DNA from: Pseudocercospora fijiensis CIRAD86
Lineage: Eukaryota; Ascomycota; Dothideomycetes; Mycosphaerellales; Mycosphaerellaceae
Length of the DNA stretch: 64,000 bases
NCBI RefSeq assembly: GCF_000340215.1
Contig: NW_006921534.1
Span: 4,401,041 to 4,465,040 of the forward strand
Direction of reading: 5' to 3'
Positions within the stretch are counted from its first letter, which is position 1. Each line of letters starts with the position of its first letter. The position numbers were made by a program, and so were the translations under genes. The notes below the pieces were generated by a model that did no database searches, was not told where the DNA came from, and worked only from the letters and a program-made list of their open reading frames with translations. This document shows positions 46,456-54,811 of the stretch, in pieces.

Positions 46456-47240
46456 ATGCCTTAAGGATTCGGCTCTTCGGGCCTTCCTAAGCCGGCTACC
46501 TCCCCTTCCTTAAGCTACTATCCTTTATTCGAATCTAACGATAACCTAATAAGGCGGTTTAATAGAAGACTATTTGTTCTAGAAGGCAAGAAGCATTAAT
46601 GTCTCCCTACGATTATATGCTTATTAATTTTCTAGGTCCTACCGATATACCCTCGTCGCCTAAACGCGTAGATAAATATCTTTAGAGGCTAAAGGGCAAG
46701 GGTAAAGCAAGCTAAGTATAGGGAGACCGTAGCGAGAACGAGATATCGGAAGAGCAAGGCTCTCCGCAGTATATATAAAGGAAGGGGGTTCCTCGGAAAA
46801 TAGTACCGAAAAACAAGAAGGCTATAGGTAGATAGGAGAAGGCTAAAAAGAGTAGGCGGACGAAGACTATCGCGAAGAAAAGTTATCTTTCTATTAAAAG
46901 AAAGGGAATAAGGCAGGACTCGACGACAAAGAAGCGGCGCTTTAAACTAGGTACTATTGCCCTTCGCTAGATCCGGCTTTTCTAAAACAAAAGAGGGACC
47001 GAGCTTTTAATCCCTAAGACTCCCTTCTAGCGACTCGTCCGAGAAATTACATTAGATTTTCGGTCTAGTATACGATTTACGGCTAAGGCGATTAGTGCTC
47101 TTTAGGAAGCTACGGAGGCATTTCTCGTAACCGAGCTTAAGCTTTTAAACCTCCTTGCTATCTATACGAAGCGGGTTACTCTTTAAAATAAAGATATGCA
47201 GCTTCTAGCTAAAATTCGGCGTCGGTTTATAGCGGATTAG
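46456..47240 (+). pseudogene. Histone H3-like gene A (long divergent tail)
   Basis: The clear frame runs from an ATG at 46599 to a TAG at 47238 (213 codons). An upstream ATG at 46456 in another frame could add an exon or reflect an indel. Codons 1-117 form a long Lys/Arg-rich tail unlike canonical H3. From codon 118 (46950) the protein is a histone H3 fold: G-T-I-A-L-R-Q-I-R, then T-E-L-L-I-P-K-T-P-F, R-L-V-R-E-I-T-L-D-F, A-L-(Q)-E-A-T-E-A-F-L-V, and L-A-I-Y-T-K-R-V-T-L. These cover alpha-N, alpha-1, loop 1, alpha-2 and the loop before alpha-3. Loop 1 has canonical length. The layout (divergent long tail, shared fold) resembles CENP-A, but it could equally be an element-specific H3. TAG/TAA occurs at about eight Gln positions. 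Confidence 0.85.
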
Positions 47241-47289
47241 TTGGAAATTGTATTTAGTCGTTAGATTAACCTAGGAGGAGGCCTATTTT

Positions 47290-47345
47290 CGTATCCTTTT
47301 GCCGGCTATAGGTGCCGGCTATATTTCTGATTTTATCTCCGCGCC
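47290..47345 (+). repeat. GCCGGC repeat pair after H3-like gene A
   Basis: Two units GCCGGCTATA(G/T) preceded by GTATCC. This could be another intron, but I could not find an acceptor that keeps frame. Confidence 0.5.
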
Positions 47346-47990
47346 GTCCCTAAATCTAAGGTACGAAGTAGAAACCTAGCGCTCTATATTTACCCGGCTC
47401 TTACAGAGACGAGCTACATTTAGATTAGTTTCTTCGTATATCGCGACCTAGCGGGTAGTAAGCGAAAGGGCGATAGAACGTTTATAATACGTCTCTATTT
47501 AGACCTAAAATACAAAGGTCCTAAGGAGCCCTAGCATCCTAACTATAAGGAGATTCTTTAGTATTAGTACTTTGATCCTCTATACTACGAGGCAGATAGT
47601 AAGCCTACGAGAGAGAAACTTCAACGAGAAATTCTCTATAATGCGTAGCGCTATTACATAGCTATAGATGCGTACTAAGTCCGGCAACTCGAAGAAGAAT
47701 TAAGATAGCGTATTAGCGACCGAGGAGGAGATCGATAGTATACTAGTAGAGTCGAGGTCTTATAAGCGAAGCACAAGATAATATAGGCTCTTAGTCGTAT
47801 AGAGTAACGTACTATATAAATAACTAGGCGTGCTACTCTTATTCACTTACGACCTATATCCTAGGATGCTCTTATCGTACTTTTTATACTCTTTTCTAAT
47901 ACCTCACCTGTAATCGCTCCGCGATAACCGAGTAAATATAAGCTCTAGGATTTCCGCTCGGTACCTTAGCCTTCGAGATACGGCGGAGTT
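47345..47990 (+). pseudogene. Unidentified ORF between the H3-like genes
   Basis: A plus-strand frame open from about 47345 to about 47935 apart from RIP-type stops. It shows T-E-T-S-Y-I near 47405, I-R-L-Y-L-D-L-K-Y-K-G-P-K near 47490 and a helical Gln/Glu/Arg-rich part near 47640-47740. No family recognised. It could be a C-terminal extension of H3-like gene A if the TAG at 47238 was a Gln codon, but the intervening sequence does not splice cleanly. Its 3' half is duplicated in tandem. Confidence 0.45.
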
Positions 47991-48345
47991 GATTCTCTAT
48001 AATACGTAGCGCTATTGCATAGCTACAGATACGTACTAAGTCCGGCAACTCGAAGAAGATTTAAGACAGCGACCGAGTAGGAGAATAATAGTATATTAGT
48101 AGAGTCGAGGTCTTACAAGCGAAGCACGAGATAATATAGGCTCTTAGTCGTATAGAGTAACGTACTATATAAATAACTAGGCGTGCTACTCTTATTTACT
48201 TACGACCTATATCCTAGGATACTCTTCTCGTACTTTTTATACTCTTTTCTAATACCTTACCTATAAGCGCTCCGCGACAACCGAGTGAATATAAGCTATA
48301 GGGTTTCCGCTCGGTACCTTAGCCTCCGAGATAGGGCGGAGTTGA
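47630..48345 (+). repeat. Tandem duplication of about 350-365 bp
   Basis: 47630-47990 and 47993-48345 align over their whole length, from TTCTCTATAATGCGTAGCGC to TTCCGCTCGGTACCTTAGCC. They differ by transitions and one deletion of about 10 bp (TATTAGCG... in the first copy). The first copy is the 3' half of the ORF above; the second lies outside it. Confidence 0.85.
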
Positions 48346-48898
48346 ATTTAGAGCGATAGCCGGCACTCGTAGCCGGCACTCGTAGCCGGCATATAGAGAC
48401 GGTAGTAGGCCTTTTCCTGCTAAATGACTAGCTTGTTTAGTATAGCCTACCTGATATTTCTTATATTTACTAGCAATAGGCCTAGGTTACTTATAAGATT
48501 ACTATAGCTAGTAAAGGCATTACTAAAGAATATCTATACTATAGTAGGATACTATTATCACGCCGGCTATTTATTAAAAGGAGGCTTTCGCCTATTACTA
48601 TGCTAGCTATATATGCCGGCTATATTTCAAAGTCTGCCGTACCTGCCTTTTTTAGCCGTGCCTACCTTTTTTAGCCGTGCCTGCCTTCTTTCCTTGCTCT
48701 AACGTTACTATAATATAGGCTTGCGCGAAGCTTACTCTATTGCCTAGCGATACCGCGATACTACCGCTATATTCAACCTTCGTATCGATACCTATACCTC
48801 TACGCTCTATATCTACTACCTCCGCAATACCCTCGCTCCGCGCGCGCCTTCGCACACCTTCGTAACGCACTTTTTTCCTTAATTCGACGACTTTTATA
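48346..48898. other. Region upstream of H3-like gene B
   Basis: Three AGCCGGCACTCGT units (48359-48392) and single GCCGGC units near 48562 and 48621. A roughly 19-bp tandem (CTTTTTTAGCCGTGCCT) lies at about 48646-48685. C/T-rich sequence runs towards the gene start, probably the promoter of H3-like gene B. The minus-strand open stretch over 48652-48870 has no family support. Confidence 0.5.
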
Positions 48899-49054
48899 AT
48901 AGCGAGTCTACTTAACTAAGTTACGACGCCTCGTAAGAAGGGACCTGCTGCTTCTACGGGTCGTAACAAGATCGGAAATAGTAGAACGAGCATAGTATAT
49001 CAACGTAAGATAGCTACTGCTACTGCCGCTAGCTCTAGTACTAGAAAGGGCGTC

Positions 49055-49165
49055 GCGAGTAAGGCTCCGCGTAAGACAACGGCGGGTAAGGCTCCGCGTA
49101 AGACAACGGCGGGTAAGGCTCCGCGTAAGACAACGGCGGGCAAGGCTCTACGCAAGACGATAACT
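49055..49165 (+). repeat. 27-bp tandem repeat encoding GKAPRKTTA
   Basis: Three near-identical units of AAGGCTCCGCGTAAGACAAC plus GGCGGGT, and a fourth diverged unit (AAGGCTCTACGCAAGACGA). DNA identity between units is almost complete, so expansion is recent relative to the gene. Confidence 0.92.
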
Positions 49166-49217
49166 AGCGCTTCTACTACTAGTAGTAATCGTACGAAGCG
49201 TCGATAGCGCCTAGGAA

Positions 49218-49308
49218 GTAAGTCCTATTTATAGCCGGTAGCGTAGCCGGTAGCGTAGCCGGCAGCGTAGCCGGCATTCTTACTGTCTTTTTACTAATCC
49301 TTCTTTAG
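49218..49308 (+). repeat. Intron 1 of H3-like gene B with GCCGGC repeats
   Basis: Contains four AGCCGG(T/C)AGCGT units between a GTAAGT donor and TACTAAT branch. Removing it rebuilds the conserved GTVALR string across the junction. Confidence 0.85.
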
Positions 49309-49625
49309 CCGTAGCCCTCCGTAAGATTCGGCAGTATTAGAAGAGTTCTTAGCTCCTAATCCGTAAAACTCCTTTCTAACGACTTGTTCGCGAAATTGCC
49401 TAGGATTATAGAACGGACCTTCGCTTCTAAGCCTCCGCGATAGGCGCCCTTTAAGAGGCTACAGAAGCCTACCTAGTTCGTATCTTCGAATGTATGTTTC
49501 TCTTCTACCTCTTTTCGGACTATACTAATACTATTTTAGCGGTTAACCTTATAGCTATCTACGCGAAGCGTATAACGATTATAGACAAGGATTTCAAAGC
49601 ACTCGATCAGATTCTAAAAGGCTAG

Positions 49626-50492
49626 AATGTCTATATTCGAGACGGTGCTAGGTAGGATAGATGTTCTAGTAGAAAGGATGTTCGTAGTGTTATCTGCAAG
49701 CTTTTCTATATACGAAATGAGCCGCTGTTATACGGCGCTGTATACCGCGCTCTAAATACTCTCTAAGTATATATATATAGTATAGTATGCTTTATTAGCC
49801 GTACGGAATAGAAGTCTCCCAAAATCCCGTTAGTACTAAGGAGTAAAAAGGCCGGCTACGCTGCCGGCTACGCTGCCGGCTACGCTACTAGCTACGCTGC
49901 TAGGTTTTTTAAAGAACTAAAAGAAGATAGACATTCCGGTTGATTTGTATTAGTTTAGATTTTTATAAAAAGAAAACAGGGAAAAATAAGGAAGGTTGAA
50001 GAGCCTAATAGTTATAGTTATAGGCACTATCCCTATTTTCTAGAGCATATTATATACCTACCTTCGCAACTCTACCTAATACTCCCTCTAAATATCCTTA
50101 TACTCTACCTACTGAAAATTCAATTAGGTACCTAGACCTATAGCTGCCTCTATATCTTTTACTATCTTCTATAGGTTAAAGGCCTCTTCTATAGCAGCCT
50201 CTACCTCCTTATACAATACGAAGTTACTACCTACCCTACCCTTTATATCTCCTAAATAACTAAGAGTTCTAAGGAACGAACTAGCATTCGGCCTTAGTAT
50301 AGCGAGTGACTAGTAGAACGTTCTATAGAGCTGCCTTATAGCTCTTTTATATACTGTGCCGATACCGAGGGAGGAGCTATCCTAGTACTTAATATTGTCG
50401 AATAGTTCGGTAGGAAAGTGTATAAACTTCTTAAGGAGGAGGACTTCTAGGGAAATCGATAAGTTCTACCTAGATCTAGATAAAGACATTCT
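49626..50492. other. F right region downstream of H3-like gene B
   Basis: No supported gene. GCCGGCTACGCT units occur in tandem at about 49853-49905. A similar pair follows the shared string TACTAAGGA(G/C)TAAAAA(G/T) at both 49832 and 50696, so the two sites are copies of one another. The stretch at about 49930-50490 has no recognisable feature. Confidence 0.45.
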
Positions 50493-50577
50493 GCTAAGCA
50501 GTTAGGGAATTGAACCGTAAACGAAAGGATGAAATTCATACCTAAGGAGTGCAGTTTCCGAACTGAACTATAATGCC
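50493..50577 (-). tRNA. Degenerate tRNA-like sequence
   Basis: On the minus strand there is an A-box-like TAGTTCAGTTCGG (50571-50559) and a B-box-like GGTTCAATTCC (50516-50506) about 43 bp apart. A small hairpin ATGAA/TTCAT lies between them, as in a variable arm. Acceptor and anticodon stems pair poorly, so no isotype is given. It may be a tRNA pseudogene or the head of a SINE near the right end of F. Confidence 0.35.
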
Positions 50578-50901
50578 TTATATATGTGTGTATATGCTTT
50601 TGATTAGTTAGTGCCCTTAGCTGATTGTCTATGGATTTGAGGTTATATAAGTACCTTTATACAACTACGTAGCCTAAGTAGGATTCGAAAATTCTATAAG
50701 TACTAAGGACTAAAAATGCCGGCTACGCTGCCGGCTACACTACTAAGTCTTATAAAGGGCTTGCTTGAAGCTACGTATACATTCGTACACTTCTTAAAAA
50801 CCGATAAATTATATGGTTCGAACTAGCTACTTATATAGTTGCTTAGCAAACCAACCCAAACTAAACTAGAGTTTCGGCTTGGCAAACCAAACTAAACTAA
50901 C
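50578..50901. other. F right subterminal region
   Basis: A GCCGGCTACGCT pair lies at about 50717-50740, with CCAAACTAAACTAACCC-type strings near the end, the inverted counterparts of GGTTTGGTTT near the left end. No gene. Confidence 0.5.
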
Positions 50902-50921
50902 CCGAACTACTACGGGGTCTA
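50902..50921 (-). repeat. Right terminal inverted repeat of F
   Basis: Reverse complement reads TAGACCCCGTAGTAGTTCGG, matching the left end at 19 of 20 bases. The target duplication ATCGAGGC follows at 50922-50929. Confidence 0.88.
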
Positions 50922-52440
50922 ATCGAGGCCGAGCTAAAGGTAGCCTTTAGCTAGCAGAACGCTTACTCCTCGCTTTCGCCCTACTAGACCTACCCTAGCT
51001 TCCGGCTATTTACGGTACCTTTCGATAGGGCGGTTAGCGGTATAACGATTCGAGAGTAATTTAGAATAAACCTCCGATAGAAGTTATAGAATCTAAGGAA
51101 GGATTAAACCTCCTTTAGCGTTAATAGGCGAGGCTACTCGGTAATAGCGTTTACCCTACGCTAATCTATCGATACGCCTTCGGTACTAACGATAAACCCG
51201 AGGAATTCGACTTCTTTCTTCTAGAAGGAACATTTCTTTCTATTCGTATATAAGGCGAACTTCCGGAGCCGCGTAAGGATAGCGCGTACGTCTCGTACAT
51301 AGTCCTCCCGCGTTTTACTATAGATAAGAATATCGTTAAGGTAGACGATATAGCAAATATTAATAAGGCTAGCTAACGCCCTATTAATATATCCTTAGAA
51401 TGTAGTAGGAGCATTAGTAAGCCTAAAAGGCATTACCTTGTACTCGAAGTGCTCGTACCGCGTATAGAACGTAGTCTTCTACTCGTCGCCTCGCTTAATA
51501 TAGATACGATAATACGTATCCTATAGGTCTAAGGACGTATACTATTCGGCGTCCTTAAGCCTATTAAGCGTTTCGCTAATAAGGGGTAGGGGGTAACGAT
51601 TTTTAATAGTAATCTCGTTTAGCCCCCTATAATCGACGTAGAGTCTTAGACTACTATCCTTCTTTAGTACGAATAGGATCGGCGTACCCGCCTCGCTTAT
51701 ACTAAGCTAGATCTAATTATTCTCTAAGGCTAAGCTTAGGTAATTTCGAAGGTCGCTAAGCTCTCTTTCTAAAGAATAGTAGAGAGGTTTATATAGCGGC
51801 TTCGTTCCGGGGATTAGGTTAATCGTATGCTCTACGTCTTCGGGGAGCTTACGTCTCGCTTCGAGTATTATTATAAAGACATCTTCGAAGTCTTTAAATT
51901 CTTCTAGTAAGGAGGAACCTTTAGCGATATCGCGGAGCTAGCGAACGCTAATCGTATATATATATAGAGCGTTACACATATCCTTCTAGAATTCCTATAG
52001 TTCCCGTATGCGTATCGTACGCGCTACGGCTTCGTTCCTATAGGTCTAGGTATCCGTCGAGCTATCGACGATTACCTTTTAATCGCGCCTCTAAGGCCTA
52101 CTAAGAATAATATTAGGGAGGGGTATCTTAAAAGCGTAGAATACTCTAGTAGTAATGCGTTCTTAGCCTATAGAGTCGGCGATCCGTAAGCGCAAATAAT
52201 ACGCTCTATAGTAGTATCCTCGGTCGCCCTAGAAACTGTCGGCACTAGGTAGTACGGTATTAACAATCCGCTAAGGCTAGTATCGTAGAACGAATTCTTA
52301 AGATACTATATTAATGTTAGCAGCATTATCTAATAAGCATTCGACAGACACTTCCCTTTCTTACGTAACGATTACTCCGTATATGCGTCCCGTAGGTACT
52401 ACTACTACTAAGCTACTTAGTTAAGATTCCGCACCTATCC
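50922..52440 (-). pseudogene. E pol, 5' portion: protease and reverse transcriptase
   Basis: Minus strand. The RT catalytic motif Y-L-N-D-I-L-I-Y-S lies at about 51352-51326; one Asp of YLDD is Asn. It is followed by the conserved K-K-C-S-F and E-F-L-G-F near 51230 and 51200. Upstream RT blocks lie at about 51700-51400 and the protease at about 52350-52000. The frame runs into the RNase H start and is broken by element F at 50921, continuing at 40948. Confidence 0.88.
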
Positions 52441-53770
52441 CTAGCTCTTAGGAGGTGCCTTGTCTTTTCCCTTAGCCTTCGAGTCGTTCTTCTTCTTTTT
52501 AGCGTTAGCGGCTACCTTACGTACCGTAGGGTTGTCGTCTTTCTAGAGATAGCAGTTTAGGTACGCGTTCTTATAATAGGCTTTCTAGCGATAGCTATAA
52601 TATTCGACCTTACTAATATTATATCCGCCTTGCGAGTTATCGCCCTTCGTATACTTTCCGCCTACGCTACGGTCGCGATTTAACTACTACTTGCGGGCCT
52701 AACTATTAGATCGACGCTTCTTGCCTTTACTGCCTCTAGTTTTATCGTAGTTACGATCCTTACGTTTACTAGACGGCTTATTAGGGGTCTCGATACGCGT
52801 CGCAAGCTCTACGAGTTCGTAACGCGTTATTAGCACTATATAGTATTTAATAATCGCGCTACGAATCGCCGGCTAGAGTTTAACGAGGAGATAGCGGATC
52901 CTATACTCCTCGCTATAGTCGCTAAGTTAGTCTTCGAGTACTACGAGCTTAAGGGTAAAGCTTTAGACTAACTGTCCCTTACGCTAACGAGCTGCCTTAT
53001 ACTTAAGGGTTACGTCTAGTATACGGTTTATAGGGTCCCCGACGCAGTCCCGATAGAAGGTTTTAAAGTCCTAGTAGGTATAATTCTATAGGTCCTTAAG
53101 GCTATTTTTATTATACTATCGCTCCTACGTATCGCCTACAAGGTATATAATACTATAAAGCACCTTGCTTTCGTCCGTATAATAGGTAGCTCCGGATAGT
53201 ATAAAGGTAATAGAAAGTTCTCGAAGGAATCGCTTCGACTCCTTAATCGTATCGCCTTTAAAGGGCTTAGGTTCCTTTAGGCGAGGCTTAATAGCTATAA
53301 GACTAGCGACTACGTAGCTTATACTAGGTATAGTAGCTACGCTTAGCGCACTTCTAGAAAGAGGTAGTCGATACGAGACAGATTTAGCTCTCTAAGATTT
53401 AGGCCTCTAAATCGACTCGTTAGCTAATTCTTCCTCGTCTTCGTCCTTATCTAGAGGTAGGGTCCTCGTAGGACCCTCGCCGGTAGTACCGCTACTCGGA
53501 GCTAGCGTATCGCCGGCGTCCCTAAGGGTACGAAGACGCGCATTCTCTCGCTTAGCTTCTTAAGCCTATACTTCTAGCCTAAGCATTTCTTACTTAGCTA
53601 GAAATCGTTCGAGTCGTAGGCGGGTTGCTTCTCGGCGCGCCTAATATTCGGCTTCGTTTTATTATATCGCCGCGTCGTTTTCTAATACTATTAGCGCTCC
53701 TAGGGCATTATTCTACGCGTTTCCCGCGCTCGGCGTATTCGGATCGCTTGCGTTTATCTTTTAGGGTTCT
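52440..53770 (-). pseudogene. E gag
   Basis: Capsid-type sequence on the minus strand: L-S-I-T-F-I-L-S-G-A-T-Y-Y near 53220-53180, D-E-S-K-V-L-Y-S-I near 53170, then I-R-Y-L-L-V-K-L near 52900. A basic region follows, K-K-R-R-S-N near 52730, and a degraded CCHC knuckle reading V-E-Y-Y-S-Y...Y-Y-K-N-A-Y at about 52610-52570, with Cys and His changed to Tyr. The N-terminal part is rich in Glu/Arg/Ala (coiled-coil-like, about 53700-53520). The typical Gypsy gag layout is kept without frameshift. Confidence 0.82.
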
Positions 53771-53803
53771 ATAAGCCGCTACGAAGGGTAGACAGTTTAG
53801 AAC

Positions 53804-54112
53804 TATAAGAAAATAGGTATATAGCAACGTATAGAATACCCTCTACTAATCGCCGTAGTAGAAAGTAGAACTAAACCGTACCTTTCTTAGAATAGGGCAG
53901 AGCGTTTACTATTCACTAGGCTACGTACGGGTAGTATATATACCGAGCCGGTAACCGAGTATATCCGTATAAGCAACCGAGCTTTTCCGCGTATGCGCTA
54001 AGTAGGCTTTACGCTAGCGAGACAGCACCGTAGTGTACGTAATAACATTACATAATTGTTACATAGGCTTGCTAAGGCATAATAGGAGACTTTACTTACT
54101 TAGGTTCTTATA
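53804..54112 (-). repeat. 5' LTR of E
   Basis: 309 bp, pairs with 36690-36998. Terminal TGTAAGAA/TTCTTACA is inferred from TATAAGAA/TTCTTATA. Confidence 0.92.
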
Positions 54113-54811
54113 CCTACGCTAGTATTACGTATACGCTAGCGGTCTGCGACTAGACGCCTAGCCTCTGTACCTAGGAAAGCGTCGACTAACCTATTATAGC
54201 GCTATGTCTGCTATCGAGAAGGTAGGTTACACTCGACGCTAGGCTCTACGTACGCTAAGTCCGTACGCTAGAACTCTAGGTCTATCTCTTAGGACATGTC
54301 GGCTATGTCTTTAGAGGAAGCGGGTAGGATTAACGGCTCTTCCGGTTCGGGCCTCCGCTACTAAAGCTCTTACTACTAAGTACCTCGTTAGTAAAGCTTA
54401 GTACCTAATAGAAGAGACTCCGGATTGTTCGGGGCTAAAAGCTCTTACTATTCGGGCTTAGGGCTCTATTACTCCGGACCTTACTATTTAGGACCCTACT
54501 ACTTAGGGTCGATAGAAACCGGTAAAGACAAATTAGGACTGCTCGGGACTAATAGCTCTAAGGCACTAAGTTCTCGCAGGCCTAGGGGAAACACAATCGG
54601 TAAGGACCTATAACGTATATACGTAACTCGTCGTATACTAGCTACTAAAATAGTCCGACGGCGACGTAGCTATAGGCTAGTGTCCGGACTTAGACTTATA
54701 GGCACTACTGTGTCTAGTAATAGCGGTGCTAGTTCTAGAGTAGGAGCCGCTAAGTCGTTAGGCTCTATCGAGTCTAAAATAGTAAGTTTGTTATAGAGTG
54801 CAATCGGAGAC
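54113..54811 (-). pseudogene. D gag, N-terminal segment
   Basis: Minus-strand frame with short repeats G-P-(K/E)-(Q)-(Q) giving a Pro/Gln-rich section (about 54510-54420), then an acidic helix-forming part with D-I-A-D-M-S and E-C-N-L-P-S near 54240. It fits the disordered N-terminus of a large fungal Gypsy gag, and it runs to the target site where E inserted. The junction with B at 54811 is abrupt. The plus-strand open stretch at 54425-54613 is the mirror of this repeat. Confidence 0.5.

Larger units (their letters stand above)
48899..49625 (+). pseudogene. Histone H3-like gene B with repeated tail motif
   Basis: Three exons: about 48899-49217, 49309-49491 and 49540-49625, giving about 195 residues. 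The start is probably an ATG now ATA (48899-48901). The tail has tandem units G-K-A-P-R-K-T-T-A (49058-49160), matching the K14-K18 part of H3 tails. The H3 fold follows after intron 1: G-T-V-A-L-R-K-I-R-Q-Y, L-L-I-R-K-T-P-F, R-L-V-R-E-I-A, D-Y-R-T-D-L-R-F, E-A-T-E-A-Y-L-V, N-L-I-A-I-Y-A-K-R-I-T-I. Intron 1 (49218-49308: GTAAGT, TACTAAT, TTTAG) splits the Thr codon of GTVALR and restores it exactly. Intron 2 (49492-49539: GTATGT, TACTAAT, TTTAG) also splices in frame. It ends with TAG at 49623. Stops at Gln positions show RIP. Confidence 0.93.
40957..50921 (+). mobile_element. hAT element F carrying two histone H3-like genes
   Basis: 9,965 bp. The ends read TAGACCCCGCAGTAGTTCGG on the left and, in reverse complement, TAGACCCCGTAGTAGTTCGG on the right (CAGACCCC before RIP). 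They are flanked by the exact 8-bp repeat ATCGAGGC at 40949-40956 and 50922-50929, the length typical of hAT transposons. Subterminal GGTTTGGTTT strings occur at both ends. All genes are on the plus strand: an unidentified basic protein, a hAT transposase, histone H3-like gene A, an unidentified ORF and histone H3-like gene B. It interrupts the pol gene of E. Confidence 0.88.
36690..54112 (-). mobile_element. Gypsy element E with 309-bp LTRs
   Basis: The LTRs at 36690-36998 and 53804-54112 have exactly the same length. They begin TATAAGAA (TGTAAGAA before RIP) and end TTCTTATA (TTCTTACA), a perfect 8-bp inverted end. The minus-strand order is gag, protease/RT, RNase H, integrase, chromodomain. 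A polypurine tract lies beside the 3' LTR. The coding region is split by a hAT element (40957-50921) and a MITE (40040-40622). Flanking 5-mers are CCCGC (36685-36689) and CCTAC (54113-54117), an imperfect target duplication. Confidence 0.9.
16614..54811 (-). mobile_element. Gypsy element D, split by two large insertions
   Basis: Own sequence of D: 16614-28261, 36019-36689 and 54113-54811, all coding on the minus strand. On that strand the order is gag, protease, RT, RNase H, integrase, chromodomain, then an extra large ORF. A tnp2-type DNA transposon (28262-36018) and Gypsy element E (36690-54112) are inserted in its gag region. The flanking reading frames continue across both insertions. I could not find LTRs at either outer end, so D is probably truncated; the outer limits are the weakest part of this call. 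Confidence 0.65.

Noticed and set aside
47290..47345. Spliced fusion of H3-like gene A to the following ORF
   Set aside because: I could not find a donor/acceptor pair that keeps the frame, so no fusion is annotated.
48652..48870. Minus-strand ORF upstream of H3-like gene B
   Set aside because: Overlaps a tandem repeat and the likely promoter; no motif.
46456..49625. A normal host histone H3 locus
   Set aside because: Both genes lie between the TIRs and target duplications of F, have atypical tails and carry RIP stops. A host H3 gene would be conserved.
54425..54613. Gly/Tyr-rich plus-strand protein
   Set aside because: It is the antisense of the Pro/Gln repeat in D's gag.
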